64,000 nt of DNA from Alloacidobacterium dinghuense (GTDB lineage Bacteria > Acidobacteriota > Terriglobia > Terriglobales > Acidobacteriaceae): assembly GCF_014274465.1 (NCBI RefSeq), contig NZ_CP060394.1:5642001-5706000 (forward strand), written 5' to 3'. The notes below the pieces were generated by a model. That model did not search any database and was not told the origin of the DNA. It saw only the letters and a list, made by a program, of their open reading frames with translations. Shown here piece after piece: positions 53,199 through 62,510 of the stretch. The translations under genes were made by a program, and so were the position numbers. Position 1 is the first letter of the stretch; each line of letters starts with the position of its first letter.

Positions 53199-53408
53199 CT
53201 AGACAGCAACTAAGACGGATGTTTCATCCTCAGAAATGGACTTGAGAGCCTTCTGATCCTCGGCCCACATCCATGCGGTGATGGCCTCCCGGATATTTTC
53301 AAGCGCTTCTTTTTCGTCGCGGCCTTGTGAAACGCATCCTGGCAAGGCAGGGCATTGGACGACGATCCACCCGTCTTCTGCTTTCTCGAGAGTGACATGG
53401 AACATCAT
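53199..53408 (-). CDS. hicB: HicB-family antitoxin (short form)
   Basis: This 69-aa protein has the N-terminal HicB fold: MMFHVTLEKAEDGWIVVQCPALPGCVSQGRDEKEALENIREAITAW. The end is short (EDETSVLVAV) with no C-terminal HTH or ribbon-helix DNA-binding domain, unlike long HicBs. AGGAG lies 7 nt before the ATG at 53408. The antitoxin gene comes first in the operon here, opposite to the common hicA-hicB order. Confidence 0.8.
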   Translation of the reverse strand: MMFHVTLEKAEDGWIVVQCPALPGCVSQGRDEKEALENIREAITAWMWAEDQKALKSISEDETSVLVAV

Positions 53409-53474
53409 TGAAGGGGCTCCTGGCTCATGTTCTCGAACAGTTTAGCAATTACCTCGACGAAGCAGCTTCGTAAT

Positions 53475-56294
53475 TTATTCTCCCACAAATTGCAGGACCA
53501 CTTTGGGAACGCTTCCTAAGGCAGCATCTAGTTGACCGGCATCCTTGCCGCCCGCCTCGGCCATGTCCGGACGGCCGCCCCCGGAGCCGCCGACGAGCTT
53601 CGCAATCTGTCCGACAATTTTTCCGGCCTGCACTTTGCCGGTCAGGTCCTTGGTCACGCCGACGATGAGCGCAACCTTGCCTTCCTCCTGCGCCGAGCCG
53701 AGGACCACGACGCCGGAACCAAGCTTCTGGCGCAGATTGTCGACGAGCGTTCGCATCTGTCCGCGATCGAGCGAATCGACGCGCTGCGCGAGAACCTTAA
53801 TGCCTTTCACTTCGATGGCCTGGTCCGCGGCATTCGAAACCGCCGAGGCGGCGGACTTCATGCGAATCTGCTCCAGCTCGCGGCGCAGCTTCCTCAGTTC
53901 CTCTTCCTGAGCATTCAGTTTCTGCTTGAGCGCATCCGCAGGTGATATCTCCGCGCTCGACGAAAGCTGTGAAGCAAGCTGCGCCACGGCGAAGTCGCGG
54001 CGGAATTCATGCAAAGCACCGAGGCCGGTAACAGCTTCCACGCGGCGTACACCTGACGACACGCTGCCCTCGCCGAGCAACTTGACGACGCCGATTTCGC
54101 CCGTAGCGCCGGTATGGGTGCCGCCGCAAAGCTCGGTCGAGAAGTCGCCGATCTTGACGACCCGCACTTTCTCGCCATACTTCTCGCCGAAGAGCGCCAT
54201 CGCGTGATACTCGTTGATGGCCACGTCGATGGGAACGTCTTCTATTGTTTCGACGCGCGTGTTTCCAAGCACTTCCTTGTTGATCAGGTCTTCGATGTCC
54301 TGCAGCTCTTCGTCGGCAATCGAAGTGAAGTGCGAAAAGTCGAAACGCAGACGGTTGGGTTCGACCAGCGATCCGGCCTGCTTGACGTGCGTGCCCAACA
54401 CCTCGCGCAGCGCCGCGTGGAGGAGATGTGTTCCGGTGTGGTTGCGGCGAGTGGCATTGCGGAAATTTCCATCGACGACCGTATCGACCTTGTCGCCGAT
54501 CTTCAGCGGCTGCCGCAGAATCGCCTTGTGCGCAAAGACGCCTTGCACCGGCTTGGTACATCCGCTCACATCGGCGACTACGGAATTGTGGTCATCGGAA
54601 TAGAGCCAGCCTGTGTCGCCGATCTGGCCGCCGGAGTCGGCATAGAAACTCGTGTGATTGAGCACGACCTCAACCGCATCGCCGGGAGCCGCAGCCTTCA
54701 CGCCCTGACCATCCTTGATGATGGCCAGCACTTCGCATCCGGTCGATGTGAGCTGGCGGTAGCCTTCAAAGACAGTCTTCGGAAGCTCACGAAACACAGG
54801 GCTGGCCGATTGCTTCGCGCCGCCCTTCCATGAAGCGCGAGCACGGGCCTGTTCTTCGGCGCGGGCACGCTCGAAACCTTCTATGTCTAGGTGTATTTTT
54901 GCGTCATGGCACGCATCAAGGATGAAATCAAAGGGGAGACCGTACGTCTCATAAAGCCGGAAAGCCGCTGCTCCCGGAAGAATTGCAGGTCGGCTAGCTA
55001 TTTCCTTAGCTTCATTGATTTCAGCTTCAGAGTAGCCGTCATCAAAGCCAAGCTGGTCTGAACCAACAATATCGAAGGCGTGGTCCTGCTGCTCCCGCAC
55101 TTCCTCTAGAGCATCTTCCAATCTGGCAAGTCCTAGCGATAAAGTCCTAGCAAACCGCACCTCCTCGGCGAGAACGACCTGAGCGATTCTATCCGCGTTC
55201 AACGCAAGCTCTGGATATGCAGTCCACATTTCATCGCGCACCGCATAGACCATCTGACTCAAGAAGGGCTTGTCAGTTCCTAGTCGTCTGCCGTGACGAA
55301 TAGCGCGACGCATAATCTTACGCAAGACGTAACCTCGTCCTTCGTTTGAGGGCAGAACTCCGTCAGAGATCAAGAAAGTTGCCGCACGAGAATGGTCGGC
55401 AATGATCCTATAAGATGCTTCCAGTTCATCTTCCGTTAGAGGAAGAGTCGTTCCAGAAAGCGTCGCTAATCTCGCCTTTTCTATCAGCGGAGTGAACAAA
55501 TCTGTCTCGAAATTCGAAATCTTCCCCTGAAGCACAGCCGCAGTACGCTCAAGGCCCATGCCGGTATCAATTGAAGGCTTGGGCAATAGGTTCAATTCGC
55601 CGTGAGTGTTTCGGTCGAACTGCATGAAGACCAGGTTCCAGATCTCGACATAGCGGGCCTCATCCTGCCCGAAGGCTTTGTCTACACCCGGAACTTCAGC
55701 GGCCTCGATGCCCATGTCATAAAAAATCTCCGAGCAGGGACCGCAGGGGCCGGTATCGCCCATTTGCCAGAAGTTGTCCTTGCTGCCGTATTCGTGGATG
55801 CGGTCGGCGGGCACTCCCTGCGCGAGCCACAGATTGTAGGCTTCCTCGTCGCGAGGCACCGCAAACGAGCCGCCGGCGCCATTCTCGCCCTTGAAGATCG
55901 TTACATAGAGGCGGTCCTTCGGAATGCCGAACCACTCGGGTGAGGTGACCAGTTCCCAGGCGTAGGCGATGGCGTCTTTCTTGAAGTAGTCGCCGAAGCT
56001 GAAGTTGCCCAGCATCTCGAAGAAAGTGTGGTGGCGACGCGTAAAGCCAACATTTTCAAGATCGTTATGCTTGCCGCCGGCGCGGACGCATTTCTGCGAA
56101 GTGGTCGCGCGGTTGTAATCGCGGTGTTCGAGGCCCAGAAACACATCTTTAAACTGGTTCATGCCTGCGTTGGTGAAGAGCAGCGTGGGGTCGTTGGCAG
56201 GAACCAGTGAGGACGAGTGCACGCGACGGTGCCCCTTCGTCTCAAAAAACTTCAGAAACATCTCACGTATTTCAGAGCCGGAACGGTATTGCAT
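53475..56294 (-). CDS. alaS: Alanyl-tRNA synthetase
   Basis: This 939-aa class II enzyme charges tRNA-Ala. [22 protein letters not shown] is the standard opening, followed by the synthetase core ([15 protein letters not shown]). The editing domain with [17 protein letters not shown] (HxxxH) and [20 protein letters not shown] follows, then a coiled-coil linker and the C-terminal DHHA1 domain ([17 protein letters not shown]). The length is typical. Between about 54880 and 55600 the base composition and codon use look more AT-rich than the rest, as if this part was replaced by recombination. It is divergent from the TonB-C gene with a 26-bp gap. Confidence 0.96.
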   Translation of the reverse strand: MQYRSGSEIREMFLKFFETKGHRRVHSSSLVPANDPTLLFTNAGMNQFKDVFLGLEHRDYNRATTSQKCVRAGGKHNDLENVGFTRRHHTFFEMLGNFSFGDYFKKDAIAYAWELVTSPEWFGIPKDRLYVTIFKGENGAGGSFAVPRDEEAYNLWLAQGVPADRIHEYGSKDNFWQMGDTGPCGPCSEIFYDMGIEAAEVPGVDKAFGQDEARYVEIWNLVFMQFDRNTHGELNLLPKPSIDTGMGLERTAAVLQGKISNFETDLFTPLIEKARLATLSGTTLPLTEDELEASYRIIADHSRAATFLISDGVLPSNEGRGYVLRKIMRRAIRHGRRLGTDKPFLSQMVYAVRDEMWTAYPELALNADRIAQVVLAEEVRFARTLSLGLARLEDALEEVREQQDHAFDIVGSDQLGFDDGYSEAEINEAKEIASRPAILPGAAAFRLYETYGLPFDFILDACHDAKIHLDIEGFERARAEEQARARASWKGGAKQSASPVFRELPKTVFEGYRQLTSTGCEVLAIIKDGQGVKAAAPGDAVEVVLNHTSFYADSGGQIGDTGWLYSDDHNSVVADVSGCTKPVQGVFAHKAILRQPLKIGDKVDTVVDGNFRNATRRNHTGTHLLHAALREVLGTHVKQAGSLVEPNRLRFDFSHFTSIADEELQDIEDLINKEVLGNTRVETIEDVPIDVAINEYHAMALFGEKYGEKVRVVKIGDFSTELCGGTHTGATGEIGVVKLLGEGSVSSGVRRVEAVTGLGALHEFRRDFAVAQLASQLSSSAEISPADALKQKLNAQEEELRKLRRELEQIRMKSAASAVSNAADQAIEVKGIKVLAQRVDSLDRGQMRTLVDNLRQKLGSGVVVLGSAQEEGKVALIVGVTKDLTGKVQAGKIVGQIAKLVGGSGGGRPDMAEAGGKDAGQLDAALGSVPKVVLQFVGE

Positions 56295-56320
56295 CCTTTA
56301 AGTTTAGCAGTGAGCACGCT

Positions 56321-56746
56321 ATGATTTTTCGCATGGCGCTGCGCCCTGCCTCGCTCTCGTTGCTCCTCTTTGCCTGTGCCACCGCGTGTACTGCGCAGAA
56401 GTGTAAAGGGATGGAGATCAAGCATGACAGCCCCATCCAATATCCGAATGCAGCCAGAGCTGCCAAGGTGCAGGGTGAGGTGGTCTTGCAAATTCACATT
56501 GCGACCGACGGAACGGTTACAGCCGATATCACTTCCGGTCCCTCCGTCCTTGCCGAATCGGCAAAGCGCTTCGTCGAGAACTGGACGGTCAGCTGGCCTG
56601 AAAAAGACCCGCCAACCGCTTGCGCGCCCGTTTTGCGCGTGAGCTATAAGTTGAAGGAAGACACCTTCAGCGTGAAAGAGAAGTTGCCGACCCACATTCT
56701 TGTGGAAGCGCCGCCGATTGAGACTAACGAGCCATCCCCGCGCTGA
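56321..56746 (+). CDS. Exported TonB C-terminal-domain protein
   Basis: This 141-aa protein has a signal peptide (MIFRMALRPASLSLLLFACATACTAQ). A TonB-C-like domain follows: SPIQYPNAARAAKVQGEVVLQIHIATDGTV, TSGPSVLAESAKRFVENWTV. It lacks the membrane anchor and Pro-rich spacer of real TonB, so it is a free periplasmic version as common in this phylum. ATG 56321 or 56333 are both possible starts. It is divergent from alaS; its promoter must overlap the alaS start region. Confidence 0.8.
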   Translation: MIFRMALRPASLSLLLFACATACTAQKCKGMEIKHDSPIQYPNAARAAKVQGEVVLQIHIATDGTVTADITSGPSVLAESAKRFVENWTVSWPEKDPPTACAPVLRVSYKLKEDTFSVKEKLPTHILVEAPPIETNEPSPR

Positions 56747-57102
56747 AGGTTACTCGTCGCTACATTCTAGGCTGTCGACGAAAGGTGCCGACATTTGGGC
56801 ATTCGACAATGCGCTGTCATTCGGGGTTAATGGCCCACACATGTAAGTGGAAGATTTGAAGCACGTTATTCCACTTGCAGGATCAAGCTGTTCTGGTCGT
56901 GGGATTGCCGCGAGGTAGACCGGAGGAGCGGCCCGCTTCAAGTTGATCAAGGCGTGTTGAGTATCCGAGGCGTCTTTATAAATTCCTTGCCTCAAGCTTA
57001 TCTTGCGCTTATGCGTTCCTTTCTAGTCTGAAATGTTTGCGCCACGCAGAAGGACGGTTGAATTGTGCCCGCTGCGCCGCAGCCAAACTGAAGAGGATCA
57101 AA
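56747..57102. other. Intergenic region before the porin gene
   Basis: No convincing gene or RNA is seen in these 356 bp. A minus-strand frame of 81 codons (56750-56995) has no motif and an unusual composition. The porin promoter should lie here. Confidence 0.45.
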
Positions 57103-59004
57103 ATGAGAAGAAACAGGTTTGAAATCAGCAAAATGTGGAAGGCCGGATTGGGCACTCTGCTGGTCGCGATGTTTCTCAGCGCCAGTCTCGCACGGCCACT
57201 GTCTGCGCAGACAGCCACAGGTGGAGGCCGGGAGAATGCGAACAGCAACGATACACCCGGCTCGACTGCGGCAACGGCTAACGGCGCCAGCAACGCCGCA
57301 ATTCTCACCGAGCTTGAGGCCATGCGCGCACGCATCGCGGAATTGGAAGCGCAGCTGAAGGCCCAAGCTGGAGTGAAAGACAACGCCATGACGGTCGATG
57401 CAGCCGCGCAACTGCAGGCATCGCGGCAGGCTTTGCTGGCCTCTGGAGCGTCGACAACCACCAAAGCCTTGTCTTCGCCTTCCGTTGCTTCAACTCCAGC
57501 CGCGGAGCCGGCGCTGGCTTCAACGACACCTACGGCTACAACTCCGACGGTCGACAAGATGACCCCGTTTGCCGATGCCGACTGGACGTGGCTCAACGGC
57601 AGTCCGCGCACGAAGGACTTCCCGCTGGCTACGAAGTATTTCACACCGGAAATTCGCGTCGACACCAACTACAATCTCGATCTCAACCACCCGGCGGACG
57701 ACACCATCAACGGTTCGAGCGAAATCTTCCGCGCGCAGGAAGTTCAACTGGAGCAGTTCGGTGTCGGCGGCGATCTGCTCGTCGACCACGTGCATGCCCG
57801 CCTGATGACGCAGTTCGGCATGTACTCAGTCACAACGCCGCGCAACGACGCCAGCGTCGGGCGCGGCCAATGGCAACTGAACAATGCCTACCGTTACCTT
57901 GCAGAAGCCTACGGCGGATACCACTGGGACAAAATGCACGGCATCAACCTGGACGCCGGTATCTTCATGTCGTATATCGGGCTGTTCAGCTACTACAACT
58001 TCGACAACTGGGCCTATCAGCCGTCGTTTGTTTCATCCAACACGCCGTGGTTCTTCAACGGTGTCCGTGGGCAGTTCTTCATCACGCAGCACTTGAAACT
58101 CGAACCGTGGTTTATCAACGGATGGCAATCCTACGCCCGTTTCAACACCAAGCCGGGACTTGGCGGGCAGATCAAATGGACGCCGAACAACTTCATCAAT
58201 GTCATCAGCAATAACTATGGCTATGGTGAAGACGACCTGAACATCCACGGCCGCACCCGCTTCCATACCGATGACAGCGTGGAAGTGAAGTACTACGACC
58301 ACCCGGAGAATCTCATTTCCAAGATGGCCTTCTCGCTCACCGGCGACGCTGGCTGCGAACAGGGTTCGGGCGTAGCCTGTACCGGTTCGGCGAACCACAA
58401 GGTCTTGATCCCGGCCACCCCAACCTCACCTGCCGTCTATTACACCAAGCAGAGCTTCCTTGGGTGGATGGCCTATGACCGCACCTGGTTCAATAAGGAT
58501 CGTTATGCCCTGACTGTCGGCGGTGGACGGATTAACAACCCCGGGCGCTATCTGGTACTGGTGCCTGCGATCAACGGCGCTACTGCTCTCACCGGCACCG
58601 CATATTTCCCAGAGAATCCAGGCCAGCCTTACCACGGCACGGACGGCACCATTACATGGGACTTTATGCCGCGCCAGTTCATCACTTTCCGTTCCGAATA
58701 CGGATATCGCCACTCGGATGTGCCCTATTGGGCCGGCCGTGGAGGCTCAACGCCTCCGGGCGGCTCGCAGAACTCATCTATTGGAAGCCCGGGCGACTTT
58801 ACCTGCACCAACGGAAGCGCTTCCGTCGATTCAGGGGTCGGATATTCATCCATGCCGGGGCTCACGTACAAACAGGAGTATGCTGCCAACATCGCGGCCG
58901 CCAAGGCAGTCTGCGCTGGCGTCCCCGGCTACACAACACTTTGGCAGCCGGATCTCCGCCGCGACGAACAGAAGTTCACCTTTGCCATCATGGTGAAGTT
59001 CTAG
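57103..59004 (+). CDS. BBP2-like outer-membrane porin
   Basis: This 633-aa protein uses the ATG at 57103 (AAGAGGA upstream). It has a signal peptide (to about LSAQTA), then a Thr/Ala-rich region with a short coiled coil (ILTELEAMRARIAELEAQLKAQ). A beta-barrel follows with alternating strands (VDTNYNLDLNHP, GGYHWDKMHGINLDAGIFMSYI, WKPNN-like turns, MAYDRTWFNKDRYALTVGGG), ending in TFAIMVKF with a C-terminal Phe. This fits the putative beta-barrel porin-2 (BBP2/OmpL-like) family, outer-membrane channels for solutes. The Phe end is what the BAM complex needs. A strong terminator follows at 59027. Confidence 0.82.
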   Translation: MRRNRFEISKMWKAGLGTLLVAMFLSASLARPLSAQTATGGGRENANSNDTPGSTAATANGASNAAILTELEAMRARIAELEAQLKAQAGVKDNAMTVDAAAQLQASRQALLASGASTTTKALSSPSVASTPAAEPALASTTPTATTPTVDKMTPFADADWTWLNGSPRTKDFPLATKYFTPEIRVDTNYNLDLNHPADDTINGSSEIFRAQEVQLEQFGVGGDLLVDHVHARLMTQFGMYSVTTPRNDASVGRGQWQLNNAYRYLAEAYGGYHWDKMHGINLDAGIFMSYIGLFSYYNFDNWAYQPSFVSSNTPWFFNGVRGQFFITQHLKLEPWFINGWQSYARFNTKPGLGGQIKWTPNNFINVISNNYGYGEDDLNIHGRTRFHTDDSVEVKYYDHPENLISKMAFSLTGDAGCEQGSGVACTGSANHKVLIPATPTSPAVYYTKQSFLGWMAYDRTWFNKDRYALTVGGGRINNPGRYLVLVPAINGATALTGTAYFPENPGQPYHGTDGTITWDFMPRQFITFRSEYGYRHSDVPYWAGRGGSTPPGGSQNSSIGSPGDFTCTNGSASVDSGVGYSSMPGLTYKQEYAANIAAAKAVCAGVPGYTTLWQPDLRRDEQKFTFAIMVKF

Positions 59005-59026
59005 AATCACCAGTACGGAGAGAATA

Positions 59027-59057
59027 AAAAGGCCGGAGCAAATCGCTCCGGCCTTTT
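59027..59057. terminator. Rho-independent terminator after the porin
   Basis: GGCCGGAGC (59031-59039) and GCTCCGGCC (59045-59053) form a 9-bp stem with a 5-nt loop, followed by TTTT and preceded by AAAA. This is a textbook bidirectional terminator shared with the convergent EF-hand gene. Confidence 0.92.
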
Positions 59058-59110
59058 CCTTCAAGTGGATGTAGTTCACTCCCAGTAGCTCATCCTCTTT
59101 TCGGGGGGAA

Positions 59111-59437
59111 TCATTTGCCGACCGATGTGGGCACTGGACTAAGGCGCACTCTCGATTGCGCTATTTCTTTAGTGTTAATCACTCCGCTCTTCTGCTTATC
59201 CAGTCTGTCGAACTCTGCCTCCATAAACTTCATCCATTCTTGCTTTGTGATCCTGCCATCCTTGTTCGTGTCCATCAGAAGTAATAACTGAGTGACCTGA
59301 TCTTCTCCGAGCGCGAGCTTATCCTGGGGCTTTGGAACTGCATCTTTCTGAGCGAAGGAGACCCCCGCGATACTACCGACTGCGAACAGCGTTGCTGCGA
59401 ACAGGAATACCAATGGGCTGACTCGTGCTTTAAACAT
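59111..59437 (-). CDS. Exported EF-hand protein
   Basis: This 108-aa protein has a signal peptide (MFKARVSPLVFLFAATLFAVGSIAGVSFAQ). One canonical EF-hand loop follows (DTNKDGRITKQEW), and then a weaker second one (DKQKSGVINTKE). GGAGG 6 nt before ATG 59437 fixes the start. It probably binds calcium in the periplasm. Its partner is unknown. It is convergent with the porin and shares its terminator. Confidence 0.82.
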   Translation of the reverse strand: MFKARVSPLVFLFAATLFAVGSIAGVSFAQKDAVPKPQDKLALGEDQVTQLLLLMDTNKDGRITKQEWMKFMEAEFDRLDKQKSGVINTKEIAQSRVRLSPVPTSVGK

Positions 59438-59730
59438 GGCCGACCTCCGTGATCCCAACCCTCCACAAGTTTTGGGTGAACGTGTGCTCGTCAGGGCCGG
59501 GGACTTATCCGCGTTTTACTGTACCTAGCTGCTTATGATTGTGAATTGAACGCTCTATATAACAAAGAGACAAGGCTAATTACAAATACCGGCCGTCTTG
59601 TTTATAGGCAGCATCAGGAAATTTTATTCCCGCTTACAAACCGCTTACGCCTCACTCAGCCGGATCTTATGTCAGTCCAGCGACATGACGTACCACTTCT
59701 GATACCTAAGCAGAACGAAGAATCGCCGCT

Positions 59731-60291
59731 TTATTCAGCACCGGCGTTGTCTTCGATGTCGATCGATTCGAGCGCGGAGAGCGCCTCATCATCGACATCC
59801 CACTTCTTAAGAATTTTGAAGATCACACCTGTTGAGAAGCCTGCGCGCACCAGCATCCGCATCACGCGCGCAGCTTCTTTTTCATTGGCTGGCTTGCGAA
59901 CGCGTTTTCGTGTCAGGTGTTGGCGCGCCAACTCTTCTTCGTTGACATTTTCGTAAGCGGCGTCGAGCGTCTTTGCGATCACGTTCGCATGCACACCCTT
60001 TTGGATCAGGTCCTGCTGCACACGCCGCTTGCCGAAGCTCGAGTTCTCCTGACGCAGCCGCGCATAGTCTGACGCGTAGATGGTGTCATTGAGATAGCGC
60101 TGCTCTTTGAGCCGCGCAACGACGCGGTCGATCTTTGCCTCGCCTGACTCGTTTTCTTCGACACGCGCGCGCATCGCTCGCTTCAGCTCGGCGACGGTGC
60201 GCATGCGGCGTCCTAGGGCGCCGATGGCGTATTCATAGAGGGCTACTTCATCGAGAGGTTGTTTCTTCTTAGGTGCGCGGCCGAAGCTCAT
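59731..60291 (-). CDS. recX: RecX regulatory protein
   Basis: This 186-aa all-helical protein modulates RecA filaments. The repeats LYEYAIGALGRRMRTVAELKRAM, KIDRVVARLKEQRYLNDTIYASDYARLR and RRVQQDLIQKGVHANVIAKTL are the three-helix RecX units, followed by RQHLTRKRVRKP and a C-terminal unit. No recA is next to it. It starts 9 nt downstream of the S9 peptidase gene, so it probably belongs to that transcript. Confidence 0.9.
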   Translation of the reverse strand: MSFGRAPKKKQPLDEVALYEYAIGALGRRMRTVAELKRAMRARVEENESGEAKIDRVVARLKEQRYLNDTIYASDYARLRQENSSFGKRRVQQDLIQKGVHANVIAKTLDAAYENVNEEELARQHLTRKRVRKPANEKEAARVMRMLVRAGFSTGVIFKILKKWDVDDEALSALESIDIEDNAGAE

Positions 60292-60300
60292 CCTTGCTCC

Positions 60301-62457
60301 TTACTGCTTCGTCCATTGGTCCACCCAATCGTTCACCGTCTTATACCAGAGTTGCGAATTCTGCGGCTTCAGCACCCAGTGCCCTTCATCGGGGAAGTAG
60401 AGCATTTTTGATGGCACATTCATCCGCTGCAGCGTGGTGAAGAGCTGATAGCCCTCGGAAACATCGAGCCGGTAATCGAGCTGGCTGTGAACGACGAGCG
60501 TCGGCGTCTTGAAGTTTGTTTCGGCCAGCATCGGCGACCATTTTCGGTAGAGCGCGCGGTTCGTCCAGGGAGTGCCCTTGAACTCCCACTCGTTGAACCA
60601 GAGCTCTTCCGTCGTTCCGTAAGCCGATTCCGGATTGAACATGCCATCGTGCGAGACGATGCACTTGAAGCGATTCGTGTGCCCAAGAATCCAGTCAGCC
60701 ATATAGCCGCCGTAGCTTGCGCCCAGTGCGCACTCGCGCGTCTTGTCAATGAAGCTGTAGTGCTGCTCGGCGTAATCGAGCCCGCGCATCAGGTCGATGT
60801 AAGGCTTTCCGCCCCAGTCGCCATTCACGCCGTCAACGAAGGCCTGCCCATACCCGGTCGATCCGCGCGGATTGATCATCACGACGACATAGCCGTTCGC
60901 GGCAAGAAGCTCCGCATTCCAACGATAACTCCAGCTATCGCCCCACGCGCCCTGCGGGCCTCCGTGGATGAGGAATTTGACGGGGTATTTCTTGTTGCGA
61001 TCGAAGGCTGGCGGCTTGATGAGGAAGCCCTGTACCAGAGTGCGATCATTCGATTGGAAAGAGAAGGTCTCCATCTCGGGCAAGTCAAGCTGCTGAAGCA
61101 ATTCATCGTTTAAATGAGTGAGCGATTTTTCTGCGACGGTGTCGAACATTGCCTCAAACTGTATAGGCTCATAGAGAGTTCGGTGAGCTTTAGCAGCCGT
61201 GACATCCGCAGTTGAGACGACATGCCCCAACTCCAGAAGATAGATTTCACTTGGCGTACGAATAGTTTGCTTAGAGGCAAAAAGATATTTTCCATCTGGT
61301 GATAGATGTATGTCGCCATATTCCCCACCGGGAGAGATGACATTCAATCCCGGAGCGGGACCTTCGACATTAGCTTGAAGAATTCTTTCGCCTCCTGTTG
61401 CCCCACTCGCGAAGTAGATCGTCTTCGAATCCGGCGCCCACGTGAACTCATCCACCCAACGATCAAGCTTCGGTAGCAGTTCTCTTTCTTGCCCCGTCGC
61501 GCGGTCATACAGCATCAACCGAAAGCGATCGCTTTCATATCCCGCCCGAGCCTGCGAGCGCCACGCGATGTATTTTCCGTCCGGCGAATAGGCAGGTGAG
61601 TGATCACCGCCGGGACTGGTCGAAATCTTCACCGGCTTCGCATTCGGATCATCCAGCCGCAGCGTAAAGATATCGGAATTCGTACTGATCGCCGGAACCG
61701 GATCAAGGTTCTCCGCGAATGCAATCTCTTTCCCATCCGGAGAAAACGCATAACCATCCGGGCCGCCAAGCGAGAACGGCGGAACATCATGCTCATCCCC
61801 CGGAGTCAGATCGCGCGGGACGCCGCTATTCACAGAAACGAGAAAAAGGTGGCTCCTCTTGTCACCGGTAAATGCATTCCAGTGCCGGTAGAGCAGATGC
61901 GTGAAGACCTGTGCCTTTACTTTCGATTGTGCCCGCTCCACATCCCGCTGCTTGTTGCAGGCGTCGTCCTTGCAATCCGGATAGACCGAAGAAACAAAGA
62001 GAATATTCTGCCCATCCGGCGACCAGATCGCTCCATCCGCCTCGGTGCTGATGCTCGTCAGCTTATGCGCGTCGCCAATTGTGCCTGTGCCGGTATCAAA
62101 TGGAGCGAGCCATGTCTGCTGTCCCACATCGCGCGCGCTCTGAAACAGAATCTGCTTCCCATCCGGTGAAAACCGCCCGCGGCTCTCGCCCGCCAAAGAA
62201 GCAGTCAGCGGCTTCTCATCGCCGCCGGCTGTGGGCACAATCCATAGGTGCGAAGTGCGCGTGTTTTTTGCCAGATCCACGTCGGTCACACCAAACAGAA
62301 CCCAATGGCCATCGGGAGAAACAGCGATATCGCCCAGCCGCCGCATCTTCATCATGTCTTCGAAGGTCATCGGCCGCTTGCTTTGTGCGACAGCGCACGC
62401 GCTGGCTACAAAGAACAACAATGGTAAGCAGCACCGGAACAACGGACGTCTCTGCAT
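60301..62457 (-). CDS. Exported S9-family (acylaminoacyl-peptidase type) peptidase
   Basis: This 718-aa protein uses the ATG at 62457; a TTG 10 codons upstream is weaker. It has a signal peptide (to about AVAQSK). A TolB-like propeller follows with repeats such as VSPDGHWVLFGVTD, FSPDGKQILFQSA and YSPDGKYIAWRSQ (about 40-400). The alpha/beta-hydrolase has Ser581 (GASYGGY), Asp661 (SQLDYRLD) and His693 (DEGHWV). It removes N-acyl amino acids or peptides outside the cytoplasm. A part of the gene (about 61100-61400) is more AT-rich than the rest. It heads a unit with recX. Confidence 0.9.
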   Translation of the reverse strand: MQRRPLFRCCLPLLFFVASACAVAQSKRPMTFEDMMKMRRLGDIAVSPDGHWVLFGVTDVDLAKNTRTSHLWIVPTAGGDEKPLTASLAGESRGRFSPDGKQILFQSARDVGQQTWLAPFDTGTGTIGDAHKLTSISTEADGAIWSPDGQNILFVSSVYPDCKDDACNKQRDVERAQSKVKAQVFTHLLYRHWNAFTGDKRSHLFLVSVNSGVPRDLTPGDEHDVPPFSLGGPDGYAFSPDGKEIAFAENLDPVPAISTNSDIFTLRLDDPNAKPVKISTSPGGDHSPAYSPDGKYIAWRSQARAGYESDRFRLMLYDRATGQERELLPKLDRWVDEFTWAPDSKTIYFASGATGGERILQANVEGPAPGLNVISPGGEYGDIHLSPDGKYLFASKQTIRTPSEIYLLELGHVVSTADVTAAKAHRTLYEPIQFEAMFDTVAEKSLTHLNDELLQQLDLPEMETFSFQSNDRTLVQGFLIKPPAFDRNKKYPVKFLIHGGPQGAWGDSWSYRWNAELLAANGYVVVMINPRGSTGYGQAFVDGVNGDWGGKPYIDLMRGLDYAEQHYSFIDKTRECALGASYGGYMADWILGHTNRFKCIVSHDGMFNPESAYGTTEELWFNEWEFKGTPWTNRALYRKWSPMLAETNFKTPTLVVHSQLDYRLDVSEGYQLFTTLQRMNVPSKMLYFPDEGHWVLKPQNSQLWYKTVNDWVDQWTKQ

Positions 62458-62510
62458 TCGGAAAATTGATCTCCTCAGGAAAAGCAACTCACTATAGTAG
62501 CTGGAATGGA

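Noticed and set aside
56750-56995. An 81-codon minus-strand frame
   Set aside because: No ribosome-binding site, motif or neighbour context supports translation.
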